NCBI GenBank assembly: GCA_964247055.1
Contig: OZ176058.1
Span: 2,108,001-2,172,000, forward strand
Direction of reading: 5' to 3'
DNA from: Paragordius varius
Lineage: Eukaryota > Nematomorpha
DNA: 64,000 nucleotides
The notes beneath the pieces are model-generated. The model saw nothing but the letters and a program-made list of their open reading frames with translations, made no database searches and had not been told where the DNA came from. The translations under genes and the position numbers were made by a program. The number at the start of each line of letters is the position of its first letter. Position 1 is the stretch's first letter. Positions 50,601 through 61,000 of this stretch are shown piece by piece.

Positions 50601-51204
50601 AGAACAATTCAATTTACCCTCGAATAAATTGTGTGTGTTTAGATAAAAATTACCTCTATTTTTTTATATATTCCTAAAAAATGAAAATTTGTTTAAAATT
50701 AATAAAATAGTGAAAAAAATAAACTATGTTGCCATAAAGATATATTTCATATTAACTATGAGTTATTTAAGCCGGAAAATTTTAATTTATTTTTAGGGTG
50801 ATTATTCAAGGGTGTATATTTGAATTGTTTAGTGCTTTTAAATGGTATAAAATATGATTCGCTAAAAATAATTTATTATTTTTTGTATATTATGGAAATT
50901 GTAATTTAAATAATTTTTTTATAAGTATATAAAAATATATGGGTATTTTTTATTTAAACATTTATATTTATGGCAAATATGAAGTGTTCATAGGGGGATT
51001 TTACATGCTTATAAATAAAATCTTTTAAGATAAAGGCGTAAATTATATATATATATATATATATTGCATATTTGAAAATTTAATTTTATATTACCTCATA
51101 ATTATCTACTATACCCATTTTCTTTAATGCCATTAACCGACTAAAAAATATTAGTTTATGATATGAAACCTGTATGGATTTGAATCTTTGACTTCTGAAT
51201 CCAT
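37788..51204 (-). CDS. uba5: Ubiquitin-like modifier-activating enzyme 5 (UFM1 E1), ten exons
   Basis: Activates UFM1 with ATP and passes it to the E2 UFC1 in the ufmylation pathway. Exons (minus): 51204-51170, 51140-51095, 49676-49587, 48738-48629, 47590-47437, 46825-46721, 43270-43143, 40801-40658, 39150-38984, 37975-37788. Phases agree throughout; 388 codons. Visible motifs: [15 protein letters not shown], the nucleotide loop [51 protein letters not shown], zinc pairs CFAC (split by an intron) and CSDSYC, and catalytic Cys in [11 protein letters not shown]. The tail keeps NEWGI, the UFM1/LC3-binding motif, and the C-terminal helix [11 protein letters not shown]. The N-terminus is short: an in-frame TAA lies four codons before the ATG, so the coiled-coil leader of human UBA5 is absent or on an unseen exon. 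No breaks were seen. Six of its nine introns contain echoes of exon edges or element insertions. Confidence 0.95.
38599..38890. mobile_element. MITE family A copy in UBA5 intron 9
   Basis: TACAGTAAAAATTGATTATA at the left and TCAGTTTTTACTGTA at the right. Internal AAAAAGTATGGTTGGTTGTC is present. A further right-half remnant lies near 38340-38420. Confidence 0.7.
39193..39450. mobile_element. MITE family A copy in UBA5 intron 8
   Basis: The right end GTCCGTATAATTTCAATTTT TACTGTA is clear; the left end (TTACAATAAAAATATAAAGA) has lost about 20 bp of the terminal repeat. Confidence 0.55.
39755..40266. mobile_element. MITE family A copy split by a family E element
   Basis: The left remnant AAATTATACGGGTACAAAAC and right end TTTGTCCGTATAATTTCAAA belong to family A. 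The interior 39872-40071 is a family E element, with ends TATGAGTAAGTATATATTGC and TATATACTTACCCATA plus the inner TTGCTGGAAAGT. Family E inserted later. Confidence 0.6.
39872..40071. mobile_element. MITE family E, second copy, nested
   Basis: Inverted ends as above; interior related to 10961-11389 (for example AAAATAACTATAAGCCAATA is shared with the element there). It is about 200 bp when uninterrupted. Confidence 0.65.
40924..42440 (-). repeat. Array of echoes of the 5' edge of UBA5 exon 8
   Basis: The true exon starts at 40801 ([20 protein letters not shown]). Upstream in the intron, five long copies of its first ~65 bp lie at 40924-41005, 41167-41242, 41481-41560, 41990-42062 and 42366-42440. 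Short copies covering only the first ~20 bp lie near 41371-41400, 41673-41715 and 41840-41872. Several keep an AG just before the edge. Units are separated by (TA)n runs (about 40865-40893, 41041-41102, 41287-41313, 41417-41436, 41609-41629, 41763-41787, 41921-41938, 42115-42146) and the block AAAATATAATCAAAAATTTA. A decayed MITE B sits at 42150-42282. Confidence 0.88.
41041..41102. repeat. Long (TA)n microsatellite
   Basis: About 60 bp of uninterrupted TA, the longest of the runs that separate the exon 8 echoes. Confidence 0.9.
42768..43012 (-). repeat. Echoes of the 3' edge of UBA5 exon 7
   Basis: A clear copy at 42947-43012 (CCAGCTATGATAGCCATGGT with AACTTTAAACAATTTTGAAC beside it) matches the exon end at 43143 including the donor region. 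A weaker copy is at 42768-42812 (GCAATGATAGCC). Confidence 0.75.
43671..45990 (-). repeat. Array of echoes of the 5' edge of UBA5 exon 7
   Basis: The true exon starts at 43270. In the upstream intron the plus-strand block AAGGTGGAATGCACTAAAAA with TTTTTCATCAATCTTTTCAG recurs at 43671-43733, 44044-44091, 44225-44280, 44525-44573, 45025-45075 and 45580-45631, with a ruined copy at 45950-45990. Each copy keeps the acceptor (TTTTTAG before TGCATTCCACC) and codes CIPPYL(V/I)AEKIDE-type sequence. In between are partial units with only TTTTTTCATCAATTTT and (TA)n. From 46.0 to 46.7 kb the intron is simple A/T sequence. Confidence 0.88.
46826..47436. other. UBA5 intron 5, simple sequence
   Basis: AT-rich low-complexity DNA with a (TA)n run at about 47132-47170. 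I see no exon-edge echo and no inverted-repeat element. Confidence 0.6.
47740..48495 (-). repeat. Echoes of the 3' edge of UBA5 exon 4
   Basis: The plus-strand block AACTTAAGCGTATTTTTAGC corresponds to the exon end at 48629 (GCAGCTAAAAATACATTAAA in coding sense, then the donor). It recurs at about 47740-47765, 48030-48060 (longest, reaching the GCACTTT of the exon), 48270-48298 and 48478-48495, with a weak one at 47883. The copies agree on CTTAAGCG where the true exon differs, so they multiplied from one another. Confidence 0.75.
49406..49427 (-). repeat. Echo of the 3' edge of UBA5 exon 3
   Basis: AAAACCTTTCCAATTCCAC repeats the exon 3 end and donor region at 49583-49601, about 180 bp into the downstream intron; the flanking A/T sequence is repeated too. 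Confidence 0.65.
49756..50062 (-). repeat. Echoes of the 5' edge of UBA5 exon 3
   Basis: TTCTCGAATTTTCTAAAAAA, the start and acceptor of exon 3 at 49676, recurs at 49756-49780 and 50030-50062, the latter with a decayed AAGAACGCACAA of the exon. A degraded copy is near 49862-49882. Confidence 0.7.
50491..50848. mobile_element. MITE family B copy in UBA5 intron 2
   Basis: ATACCATTTACAATTAAAAT at the left, followed by several tandem CCCTT(G/A)AACAATTC motifs; right end TTTAAATGGTAT. The left terminal motif has expanded to about six copies. Confidence 0.75.
51141..51169 (-). other. 29-nt intron of UBA5
   Basis: Reads GTTTCATATCATAAACTAAT then ATTTTTTAG on the minus strand. Splicing joins NPY to SRLMALKK exactly as in other UBA5 proteins. 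Unspliced, the frame runs into TAA within the intron. The candidate branch site is ACTAAT, about ten bases before the AG. It is far shorter than the other introns (0.4-4.5 kb). Confidence 0.85.
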
Positions 51205-52546
51205 ATTTTGTGGTCTTTAAAATTTTTTTTACAATAAAAGTTTTAAGCGTGGTCTGCTAAGGAATGTATGATTTACAGATGTTTATCATATAATTATATC
51301 AAAAAATTCAGACCAAAACTTTGTGATAAAAACATTAATATTTAATTAGATTTTTATATATTTCCTTAATTTTTTAATTTTATAAGTTGTTTTGAACATA
51401 TATTTAACCACAAAGTTTTTCTAAATATGATACGAAATATGTGTTCTTGTTATTTTTTAAAATTTGTCAAAATATAGCACTTATGAAACATAATATAATA
51501 ATGTATTATATGATTATATAATATTAGAAATTAAAATATGATAGAAACATTCTACAAATTAAATTATTAAGCTTGTTAGTTCAATCCTAAAATATAAAGC
51601 ATAAAATATTCTGAGAAAAAGTCTATTATTTTTAAGTAAGTTGTGATGTTAATGTTTTAAATTTGTTAAATTTATTATTGTGTGTTTAATGCGACGTCGT
51701 GTAACTTTAATTTAATACTTAGATTGTTCAATATCAAGTAAAGTATATTCAAAAAATATACTTCAATTTATTTAATATTTGCTTTCTCATTTACATATAC
51801 CTTCTCTATTATCACTGGCATTCTGCAAAAAAGACATATTCGTTAAACTATTGTTTTAAGATGTTGTTAAAAATATTTTTAAAATTTAAAATATATTTAT
51901 AATTTTTATCGCGACGGTATTTTTGCGCTACTAGATACTTACCCTTTTTAAAGTTGGGACTTTCGGGGCTCACATCTAACATTCAAACTTTTAAATATAA
52001 TTTAACTTTTTAATTTAGTTCATAATAAATTTTAAGATTTGGGTATTTTGGTTGTCTCCATAAAAAAAGATAGCATTGGCATTTTCTGATATGTCTTTTT
52101 TGTGGCTTTGCTATGTATCATACACATATCCTATCATTTTAGCCTAATATTGTTTAACCTAAAATTTGCAATAACAAATTATTTAAAAACAGTGGATTTT
52201 CAATTGCGATATTTTTATTTTATTAAGGGTTATTATAGTTAAGTTTTTTGGTTTATTAATTGTAATTTTTAGATAAGACCATAAATATTTTTATAATTTT
52301 ATTTTATTACGCAAAAATATATTTCGTTTTTCTAACAATCCAATTCAAATTAGGGTATTAAATACTCAACCAGGAGTGACCAACTTTTTATCCAGTGGGC
52401 TACTTTTTTGGGAGAAAGTTTCACACGGCCACGTATGCATTTTGAATATTAAAAGCTAAATTAAAGTGGTTGGAGTGACAAGCAGAGGACTTTTTTAAAA
52501 TAGTTATCATAAAAAATAGTTTATTTTGTATAGTTTTTTATATACA

Positions 52547-52820
52547 TACAGTAAAAATTGCTATTATATGGATAAACGTAAAATTATAAAGACAAAGTTT
52601 TTTTTAAAGATCGCTGTACTTTTAAAAACTTAAATTTTTAAAATATCGGTTATTGTTACAATTTGAAAGTATATACTATCTTGGTAACAATATATAATGT
52701 TTTAGAATTGTAATCATTTGATTTATTTAGGATGAAACAAAAAACTGGAGTTTAGATGTATTTTTTATAAAAAAAATTTTCCTTATATTGTCTAAGTAAT
52801 ATAGATATAATTTTTACACT
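52547..52820. mobile_element. MITE family A copy, diverged
   Basis: TACAGTAAAAATTGCTATTA at the left, decayed right end ATATAATTTTTACACTA; family-typical AAAGACAAA inside. Confidence 0.55.
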
Positions 52821-53807
52821 ATCATAATTCAAATGCATATTAAACAGTCTCCGCTAAAAAATAACCTTATGTGTATTTTGATAGGAATATGAATGAGTTT
52901 TATCATGATACTTTTGGATTTGGCCTTTAGGAGTTATATCAGAAAATGGAAAAATTTGCGCACATTTTTTTTAAATAAATTTTTTTAATTGAAAGGTAAA
53001 GGCTTCATTTTAAAAAATATCACTGAAATATTATAATCATTGATTTTAAATTTTTGTTTAAGTGCATTTCCGGGCTTTTCGTTCTACAAGTTTAAAATTA
53101 GGATATTATATATTAAGGGTATTTCACTTAAATAAATATTATACCAAACAATTTTAACAGTTTTGTGACATATACATATAATACTTTTTTAAATATAACT
53201 AAAACACACTGATACAGGAAATTTTTCAAATAATTAAATTATTAATTTTAAATATTAATCATAATAAATCTCGTATAACCAATTGTCTAGTTGAAACAAA
53301 TTTTTAGAGCATATGGTAGAGAAAATTTTACAAATTTATATTATTATAAAAAATCATTTTCTACTTAGTCTAGAAGGCTAAAAAAAGGCTAAAATGACTG
53401 AATATTCCTACTATATAGACGGTGTCCATACAAAAATTAACCTAATGTATTATATATAATAATGTATCAGGATTATACACTTTTAGTTCTTACGAGTGAT
53501 TTAAGAAAGTAAATTACGCTGTAAAAAGTGTTCCAGATAATAAAAAAATTTGCGCACAATGAAAACTTTTCGAAAGCTAAATTCCTCATTCCAAAAAATA
53601 TCAATAAAATATATCATATTGACAAAAATGCTTCGAAAGTCCTAAATTTTTTGATCTTCCGAAATGGGCTAGCTTTCTTAAAATAGACGCAAAAATGTCG
53701 AGATTGCGCGATAAAATCAATATATGCTAAATTTTGATGTCAATACATAATTTTTTCAAAAATCAAATGCATACTTTTTTTAAAAAAATAAATTTTTAAC
53801 AAAATTA

Positions 53808-53983
53808 TACAGTAGCGTATGCAGTAAAAGATTGTTAGTGCAAAATAATTTTAAACAGGGGGACAATTTTCATATATTAATTATCATTCAGTCCTATTTA
53901 TAAACATATCCATAATATCCCCCTGTTTTGTGTTCATTAAGATTATTTTGCACTAACAATCTTTTACTGCATACGCTACTGTA
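53808..53983. mobile_element. Palindromic MITE family D copy, well preserved
   Basis: TACAGTAGCGTATGCAGTAA and its exact complement TTACTGCATACGCTACTGTA form the ends. The arms continue through AGATTGTTAGTGCAAAATAA, then ACAGGGGGACA / CCCCCTGT near the loop. About 176 bp. Confidence 0.85.
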
Positions 53984-54403
53984 TTTTGAAACATGATGAA
54001 AACGCGGTTACACTTCATTACCTTTTCACTTTTTTGTCCTAGTTTAAATATTGGGGCAATATATATCAGAGCACAATTTCGTAAATAAACTACTATTTTA
54101 ATTAACGTTATTTTAGTTGATATTTAATTTTCAAACATTGTTTTAATGTTTTAAATAAAAAAACTTTTATTTTTTTACAGTTTTGTGATTTCTAGCGTCT
54201 AAAAGTGGGACAGCTCGAAAACACTAAAATAATTTTACCAAATTTCATTTTTTTACCAATAATGCAAAATTAAAATAAAAACCCATTTCAAACACTAAAA
54301 AAACAATATAAAATAATTTTTTAATATATAAGTAACATTTATTATGACTATGCAATGGATGGGTATAATTAAATTGCAATTTTCGCATAAAATAATAAAA
54401 AGT

Positions 54404-54736
54404 ATACCATTTACAATTCAAATTTATCCTTAAACAACTCAAATTCACCCTCGAACAATTCAAATTCAACCCTGAACAATTCAAATTCACCCTAAAAATA
54501 AATTATGTGTTTTCGAACTAATATAAGTCATTATTAATATAAAATATATCTTTAAGGCATAATTTATTATTTTCAGTATTATTTTAATTTTAAACAAAAT
54601 TTTATTTTTTAAAAATACATAAGAATAGAGGCAATTTTTAAACTTAAAAAACACTTAATTTATTTTTTGGGTATATTTGAATTGTTCAAGGGTGAAATTG
54701 AATTGTTTAAGGGTGAATTTGAACTGTAAATGGTAT
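54404..54736. mobile_element. MITE family B copy
   Basis: ATACCATTTACAATTCAAAT at the left with four tandem AACAATTCAAATTCACC-type motifs; right end GAACTGTAAATGGTAT. Lies 220 bp beyond the LIM gene stop. Confidence 0.75.
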
Positions 54737-54955
54737 TTATAAAAAATTTGAGCTTTCAAACTGCATATATTAAAATATTTGGCATAAAAGCACCGTTGTA
54801 AAATATATTAAAAAATAAATATAATGCATAATAATGGTCCATGCAACAATATTTGAAAAAATTATAATAATAATATTTTTTTGTAATACTGAATTTATAT
54901 AAATAAATATTTGCACAAATTTTTGAAATTTTAAAAAAATATTTTTTTGTATATT

Positions 54956-56663
54956 TCATTTGCTGTAAATATGGCTTTCGGTTCCACCTCTACCATAACC
55001 TAAAAAAAGAGAAAAAATATAAAAATATTAATAAAAAACATTTTAATAAAATGTTAAAAATAATTATTAAAATAAAAAACATTTGAAATTTAAAATTTCT
55101 TGTTTGTAAGTTAACATATTTATTAAAAATAAAATTTAAAAAAATACTAAAATATATAAATTTGAATATTTTTTTGGATATTTCTATAAAACATATTTTT
55201 GTACTTTTAATTTATAAAGATTAAAACGACAGGTGTAAATAAGTACTGCTTATAAAATAGAAAAATATTTTTTTATCAAAATAATTTGCATATTTTTTAC
55301 CTGTCCAAACAAAATTTAGTGAGTTAAAATATTAAATTGTGGTTAATAAAGTGAAAAAAATAATTCTAAATATTAAATAAAAACTGTGCTTTTAAAACAA
55401 AAATATTATATATATATTTAATATTTTTTCTTAAAATATTTTTAGTAACATTTTATTTATAAAAGTACAAATTATTTCACTTTTAAAAAAGTACAAAAAA
55501 AATATTTTTTTGTATGTCAAAAAAGATAAAAAATAAATTAGGTTGAAATGAACCTAATTTATTAAATTACGTCAAAATATTTTTTATTAAATATTTTATG
55601 TCAAAAATATTTATTTTTTTATTTTATTTAAAAAAAAATTTGTACTTTTTATTTAATCTAATAAATTATATATGGAATTTAAAATAAAAAAAATATATAT
55701 AATTTTTTGATAAAATATAATTTTTATTTTTTCCAAAAAAACGTAAAATATTCTAAAATAAAATAATAATATTTTTTAGCTTAAACAATCCAAATAAAAA
55801 ATTATTTGTTCCAAAAAAATTGAAAAAATTGTTTGATATATAGTTTTAAATTAATTTCTAAATTTAAAAAAATCTATTAAATTTATATATAAAATAATTA
55901 ACTAATTCAAAGGTAAAATATTAAATAACTCAAAAAAATTAAAATTATTTTAATTTAAACATTATTGACTAATGATAAAGTAAAAAATATTAATAAATTG
56001 TTTTTATCAGCAATTATTAATTTATTCAAGGTCATTTTTGAGATCAAATGAAAATAAAAAAGTAAAAAATAGTTAAATAATAAAGCAAGTAATAATATAA
56101 AAAATGCAAATCATTTTATAATTTTAATTAAAGTTATTTTAAATTAATAAAAGTCTATAACATTTACAACAAAAAATTATGGCATATTGAAAATAATTTA
56201 ATTTTAAAAAAATCTAAATATTATAAAGATAAAATATAAACTGGAAATATTAAAATTTTTTATAATAAAATACAATATCAGAAAAATGAGATTTTTATTG
56301 AAAACTATAAATAGTATATATAATAATTTTTTAAAAAAATGAAAAATGCTATGCTAATTAAAATATATATATATATATATATATATACCATTTATAATTC
56401 AAATTCATTACCCTAAAAACAATTATGTGCTTTTTAAGATCAATAATTACCTATATTTTTATATATTTTTAAAAAATCAAATTTTTTAAAAATTAAAATA
56501 TTACTGAAATAAACTATGCGATAAAATTTTTTGCGTAAATTTAAATTGTTCAAAAACACATAATTAAATTTTAGGGTGATTCCGAAATGTTCAAAAAACA
56601 ATTTGAATTATTTTTAGGTTTAAATTATAAATGTAAATGGTATAAAAAACCAAATCATATATA

Positions 56664-56700
<37 letters not shown>

Positions 56701-57943
56701 ATATTTTTTTTTTAAATTTAAAGAAAGAATAAAATCAAAATGAAAATTTAAATTATTTAAAAATTTAAAAAATTAACCTTTTGGACCAAACAGAGAAGCA
56801 TAACATGGAATATGGCAATATGGTTTTCCTGAATGCTAAAATTTATTTTATTTTTTTTTATCAAAATTTTTATAAAAAGCTAGAAAATTATGAAAACATA
56901 TATATATTTAAAATAACATATACATATATATATAAAGCTGTTAAATATTATTACATTAATTTAGTTTAAAAGTTTAAAATAACTATTCTTTTTTTGTAAT
57001 TAATTAAAATATGGAGAAAAAAATAATTTATAAATATTAAAGAATTAATTTATTGATATTTAAATTAATAATATCTCCAAAATGGTTAATTATTTTTTTC
57101 AATCTAAAATAAATATTAATCAATATTTGAAAAATTGAAAATTTCTAAAATATATTTTTAAATTTTTTTTTGAAAAAAACAAATATTGCAAACTAATTAT
57201 GAAGGAAAAATAATATTTAAATATTAAATAATTAACTTATTGATATTAAAAATAATATCTCTAATCCAAAACAGATATTTATTTTTCCAAATCTAAAATA
57301 AATATTAATCAATTATTTAAAAAAATTTAAAAATTTATAATTTCTGGAATTTTTTTTTAAAAAATAAAATATTGCGAAACCTCAGCATGACTTCCTGGGG
57401 TAAGTAGTTTATTGCATTTTTCGCATTTTAAGCATAACGGGTGCCAATCCTTACCCAAAGAACATTTCTTCTCAGCTGTTAAAGTTTTATACAATAATTT
57501 TTCAATATTTATAATCCAAACAGGGTAATTTATAAATTATAGAATATGTATTTGTTGGAATTATTTTTTCAAAGGTATTAAAACAAAAAACCAAATAATG
57601 TAATATGTATATTGATTATAATGAATTTTTTCAAAATCTTTGAACTTTTTAAAACAGAATTCCAACCTCCATAATATAAGCAAAAGTTAATTTTTGCATA
57701 TGAATGATTTTGATAAAAAAAACAATTTGTTACTGTCTAAAAATATTACGATATAAAATATTGGCATATTAAATAATATAATATTTGAATAAATTTAATT
57801 ATTACGATATAAAATATTCGCATATTAAATAAAATATTATTTGAATAAAAATTCAATTATATATTTTACAAAATCTATCCTAAAAAAATTTCAAAAAATC
57901 TACCGAAATAAACTTCTTTCAAACATTTTGGACATTTCCCCAT
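54956..57943 (-). CDS. Cysteine-rich intestinal protein-like, single LIM domain (CRIP)
   Basis: A small zinc-binding LIM-only protein; family members are cytosolic or nuclear adaptor-like proteins of uncertain role. Exons (minus): 57943-57904, 57475-57381, 56835-56778, 54999-54956; GT-AG and phases agree, 78 codons plus stop against 77 residues in the human homologue. The LIM ligands are in order: CPKC at residues 4-7, then DWHPLC, CEKC, and PYCHIPC. The conserved tail [14 protein letters not shown] follows. The second residue is Gly, where vertebrates have Pro. The acceptor of exon 3 was chosen at TTTTAG|CATTCAGG because it restores HAEH-GKPYC; the nearer CAG would shift the frame. It is transcribed away from the plus-strand gene from a shared 123-bp spacer. 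Introns are 0.4-1.8 kb with one MITE and one weak exon-edge echo. Confidence 0.92.
55000..56777. other. LIM gene intron 3, mostly simple AT sequence
   Basis: Apart from the MITE B at 56385-56643 and (TA)n around 56360-56387, this intron is low-complexity A/T sequence with no recognisable feature. Confidence 0.6.
56385..56643. mobile_element. MITE family B copy in the LIM gene intron 3
   Basis: ATACCATTTATAATTCAAAT at the left, TAAATGTAAATGGTAT at the right; inserted at a (TA)n tract. Confidence 0.65.
56990..57380 (-). repeat. Tandem duplication beside LIM exon 2, with weak 3'-edge echo
   Basis: Two units of about 195 bp (56990-57180 and 57185-57378) share TTATTGATATT, AATAATATCTC and AATCTAAAATAAATATTAAT. 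The unit joint at 57177-57210 reads AAATATTGCAAACTAATTAT then GAAGG. This is a decayed copy of the exon 2 end (ATATTGCGAAACCTCAGCAT). Confidence 0.55.
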
Positions 57944-58066
57944 GAGCGAGCTGTTGAGCAATAATAAATAGAATCAGACGATATTAGTGTGGAGAATGAT
58001 TTTATGCGTGAATGCAAATAAACACATTTTTTTCATATGAACCGACAGTAACCAGTGCGGGCAGCC
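57944..58066. promoter_or_regulatory. Divergent promoter between the LIM gene and the plus-strand gene
   Basis: The two start codons are only 123 bp apart and point away from each other. The spacer is less AT-rich than its surroundings and has no TATA box. It contains a perfect octamer ATGCAAAT (58012-58019), the POU-factor consensus. A 14-codon open frame with its own ATG starts at 57996 on the plus strand and could act as an upstream ORF if the leader includes it. Confidence 0.6.
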
Positions 58067-61000
58067 ATGTTTAACGTTAAATCTGAAATCGGAGTAGGCT
58101 CAGACGATGTTTCTGACGGCGAAGAATTCTCTCAAGGAACACCAACTAAAAAAGGTTTTTTTACTTGAAAAAAAAACGTTTTTATTATTTTTACTTTACA
58201 ATTTTACCGATATTTTTATTAACAAAATGTTTATTTATTTAAATTCAAAATTTAAATCTTTGATAAGTAATAAATTCTGATATATAAACCATAAATTGAA
58301 CATTTTAATTTACGAAATTTAGTTATTTTATTAAAAATCAAGGCTTGGAAATATATTATAACCATTATTTCACATTTTGTTTAAGTTAACTTACACATAT
58401 GATAAAATTGCTGGATTTTATAAATATATATTAGATTTAATACTTTAATTTCAAAAAAAATTTTTAATAAAGACATTCTTTAAAATACTTAATCCTATTC
58501 TAAGTTAAATTATTATTATTTATGGGGATAATTTATGTGACATTGTATTTATTACAAATGGTTGTCTAATTAAGTTAGTTGCCAATTTATAACCTTAAGT
58601 TAAATTATTATTAATTTAAATTTTATATGACATTGTATTTATATGGAAATTTTATATGACAATGTATTTATTACAAATACTATTCTAATTTAGTTATTGT
58701 CAATTATACTTGCCAATACAATCACAAAGGAATCAGTTATAAAATGAACTTAATTTTAGATGATAAATTCTATTTTATTTCTATTTTTCAATATTTAAGA
58801 GATTTTTTTTTGATAAAATATAGATGGAACAACACTATTTAGTGGTGAGGGGTTTGCCATATCCCGAACTGGAAGGATCCGTAAAAAATCTGCAAAACTC
58901 ATGGAAATGGAATCCCTGGAGGAATTGGAAAATGATCCTGAGTAAACACACCTATTTTTTAGATTTTAGTGCGTTGCCATGGCAACGCTGCTAGATTAAG
59001 GTTAAAAATGCCGTTTTTTAAAATGCATAAACTTTGATAGTAGTATATTTATTTTTTTACTTCATATATAATTACCATTTTAGCGCTCTTATTCACACTA
59101 ATAAGATGGTATCGTCGACTAAAATGCCATTTTTAATCAATCTAAAGTGTAGTTATGTTTAGTTCGTTGCCACGGTAACGCTACTAATTTAAAGTTAAAC
59201 AATAATATTTTTTAAATGCATAATAGTATAGAATGAATACATTGTTTTTTTATTTTTTGCATATATATAATATATAATTACCATTTTAGGCTTTTATTCA
59301 GCACTAATAAGATGGTGTCGTCGACTAAAATGCCATTTTTAATCAATCTAAAGTGTAGTTATGTTTAGTGCGTTGCCATGGTAACGCTAATTTAAAGTTA
59401 AAAACTGCCGTTTTTTAAATGCATAAATTTTGATAGAAGTATAGATGGAATACATTTTTATTTTTTTACATAGATATAATTAATTACCATTTTAAACTTT
59501 TTTTTAAAAAAAATTTTGATTAATTTTTTTAAAAAGCCCACAAGAGCCACAAGTAGTTGAACACTCCTACCCCTGTTTTAGATCATCGAAATTTTTTTTA
59601 TTAATTTTTAGCTATAAATGAAATTTTTGCAAACGAACCATTTTTTTAATTTTAAATTTTTCTCAAAAAAATTTGGCTTGTTGAACACCCCTACCCTGTT
59701 TTAGATTATCGAAATTTTTTTTTTAAATTTTTACTATAAATTATATTTGCACAAAATTACGAATTTTTTTAATTTTTTGATTTTAAATTTTTTTACAAAT
59801 TATTTAGACTCCAAGAAAAATCCAATCTCCCAATAATAATTCTCATTTTTCTTAATACGATTAATAATATATATTTAGATTTTTAAAGCTATTTATAGCC
59901 CCTAAACTTATTATTACATCATTTTAAAATTAAAATAGTTTGAAAATAATTATTATAAAAAAAATTTTACTTTTTTAATTTTTTTTTATTTTTTCTATTT
60001 TGTAATCATTTCACGCAAAACCAAAAAAAATATATTTTTTACGTTTTGTGTATTTTTAATTTAAATTATTTGGACTTTTGGTTGAACTCTTAAACTTGAA
60101 ATATTACGAATGTTAATTTAAATCAAACTGCAAATATTATTTTAATAAACCCACACAATTATTAATTAAAATCAAAAAAGCTAAATTTGTTAAATTTGTA
60201 AATTTATTTTTAAATATTAAAATTACAAAATTTCACCTTTAAGTTATTCATGGTTTAAAATAATTTTTTTATCCCACACTTGAAAAATTATTTTAACATA
60301 CCCCAAACACTATTTAAAATTTATTAAATCTTAAAATAAAGCAAAAATGAAAATGAATATTTCCAATTTACCCACGAAAAAAAAACCAAGTCGAATTTAA
60401 TTTTCTGATTTTAAATACCTCTCAAATACTATTTAAAATTAATTTTTTTAAATAAAGCAAAAATGAATATTTCCAAATTATCCATAAAAAAGTCTAAAAA
60501 GATGAATTTTATTTTTTAATATCTTTAGTTTTTTAATAAAATACTTTTTTTCCATTTTTTTAATATTTGATAAAAAAAATTAAATTTTTGGTTTACCCAT
60601 AAAAAACCCTAAAAAGACTAATTTTATTTTTTAATATTTTAAATAAACATTTTTTTTAAATTTTTTTTTAATTTTTGATAAAAAAAGCAAATATTAATAT
60701 ATCTAATTTACTCGTAAAAAAATTTAAAAAGACAAATTTTATAGTTCAATATTTAAATAAAAAACATTTTTTTCAAATATTTGATCAAAAAAAGCGAAAA
60801 TAAATATTTTTAATATATCCAATAAAAAATTTAAATAAAAAACATATTTTTTCCATTTTTTTTAATATTTGAATTTTTTTTTAAATCTTTTATAAAATTT
60901 CATAAAAAAAATTTTATTTCATAATTTTAAATTTTTGATATTTTTTTAGACTTCAAGATGAACGCCCACCCAATAATCGAAATATCAACAACTCAAACTT

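Larger units (their letters stand above)
51205..54955. other. Intergenic region between UBA5 and the LIM gene
   Basis: No gene recognised. It contains decayed MITE A (52547-52820), family I related sequence (52860-53790), MITE D (53808-53983), MITE B (54404-54736) and a hAT-like scrap near 52368-52430. The UBA5 promoter must lie at its left edge, but no clear core element was recognised. Confidence 0.6.

Noticed and set aside
51801-51822. Possible 22-nt upstream exon of UBA5 bounded by CAG and GTATATG on the minus strand, containing ATGCCAGTG
   Set aside because: Its phase does not fit the next exon in any frame, and an in-frame stop precedes the ATG at 51204. At most it could be an untranslated exon.
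54756-54959. 67-codon minus-strand frame overlapping the end of the LIM gene
   Set aside because: Lys/Tyr/Phe-rich AT-driven frame downstream of and out of phase with LIM exon 4.
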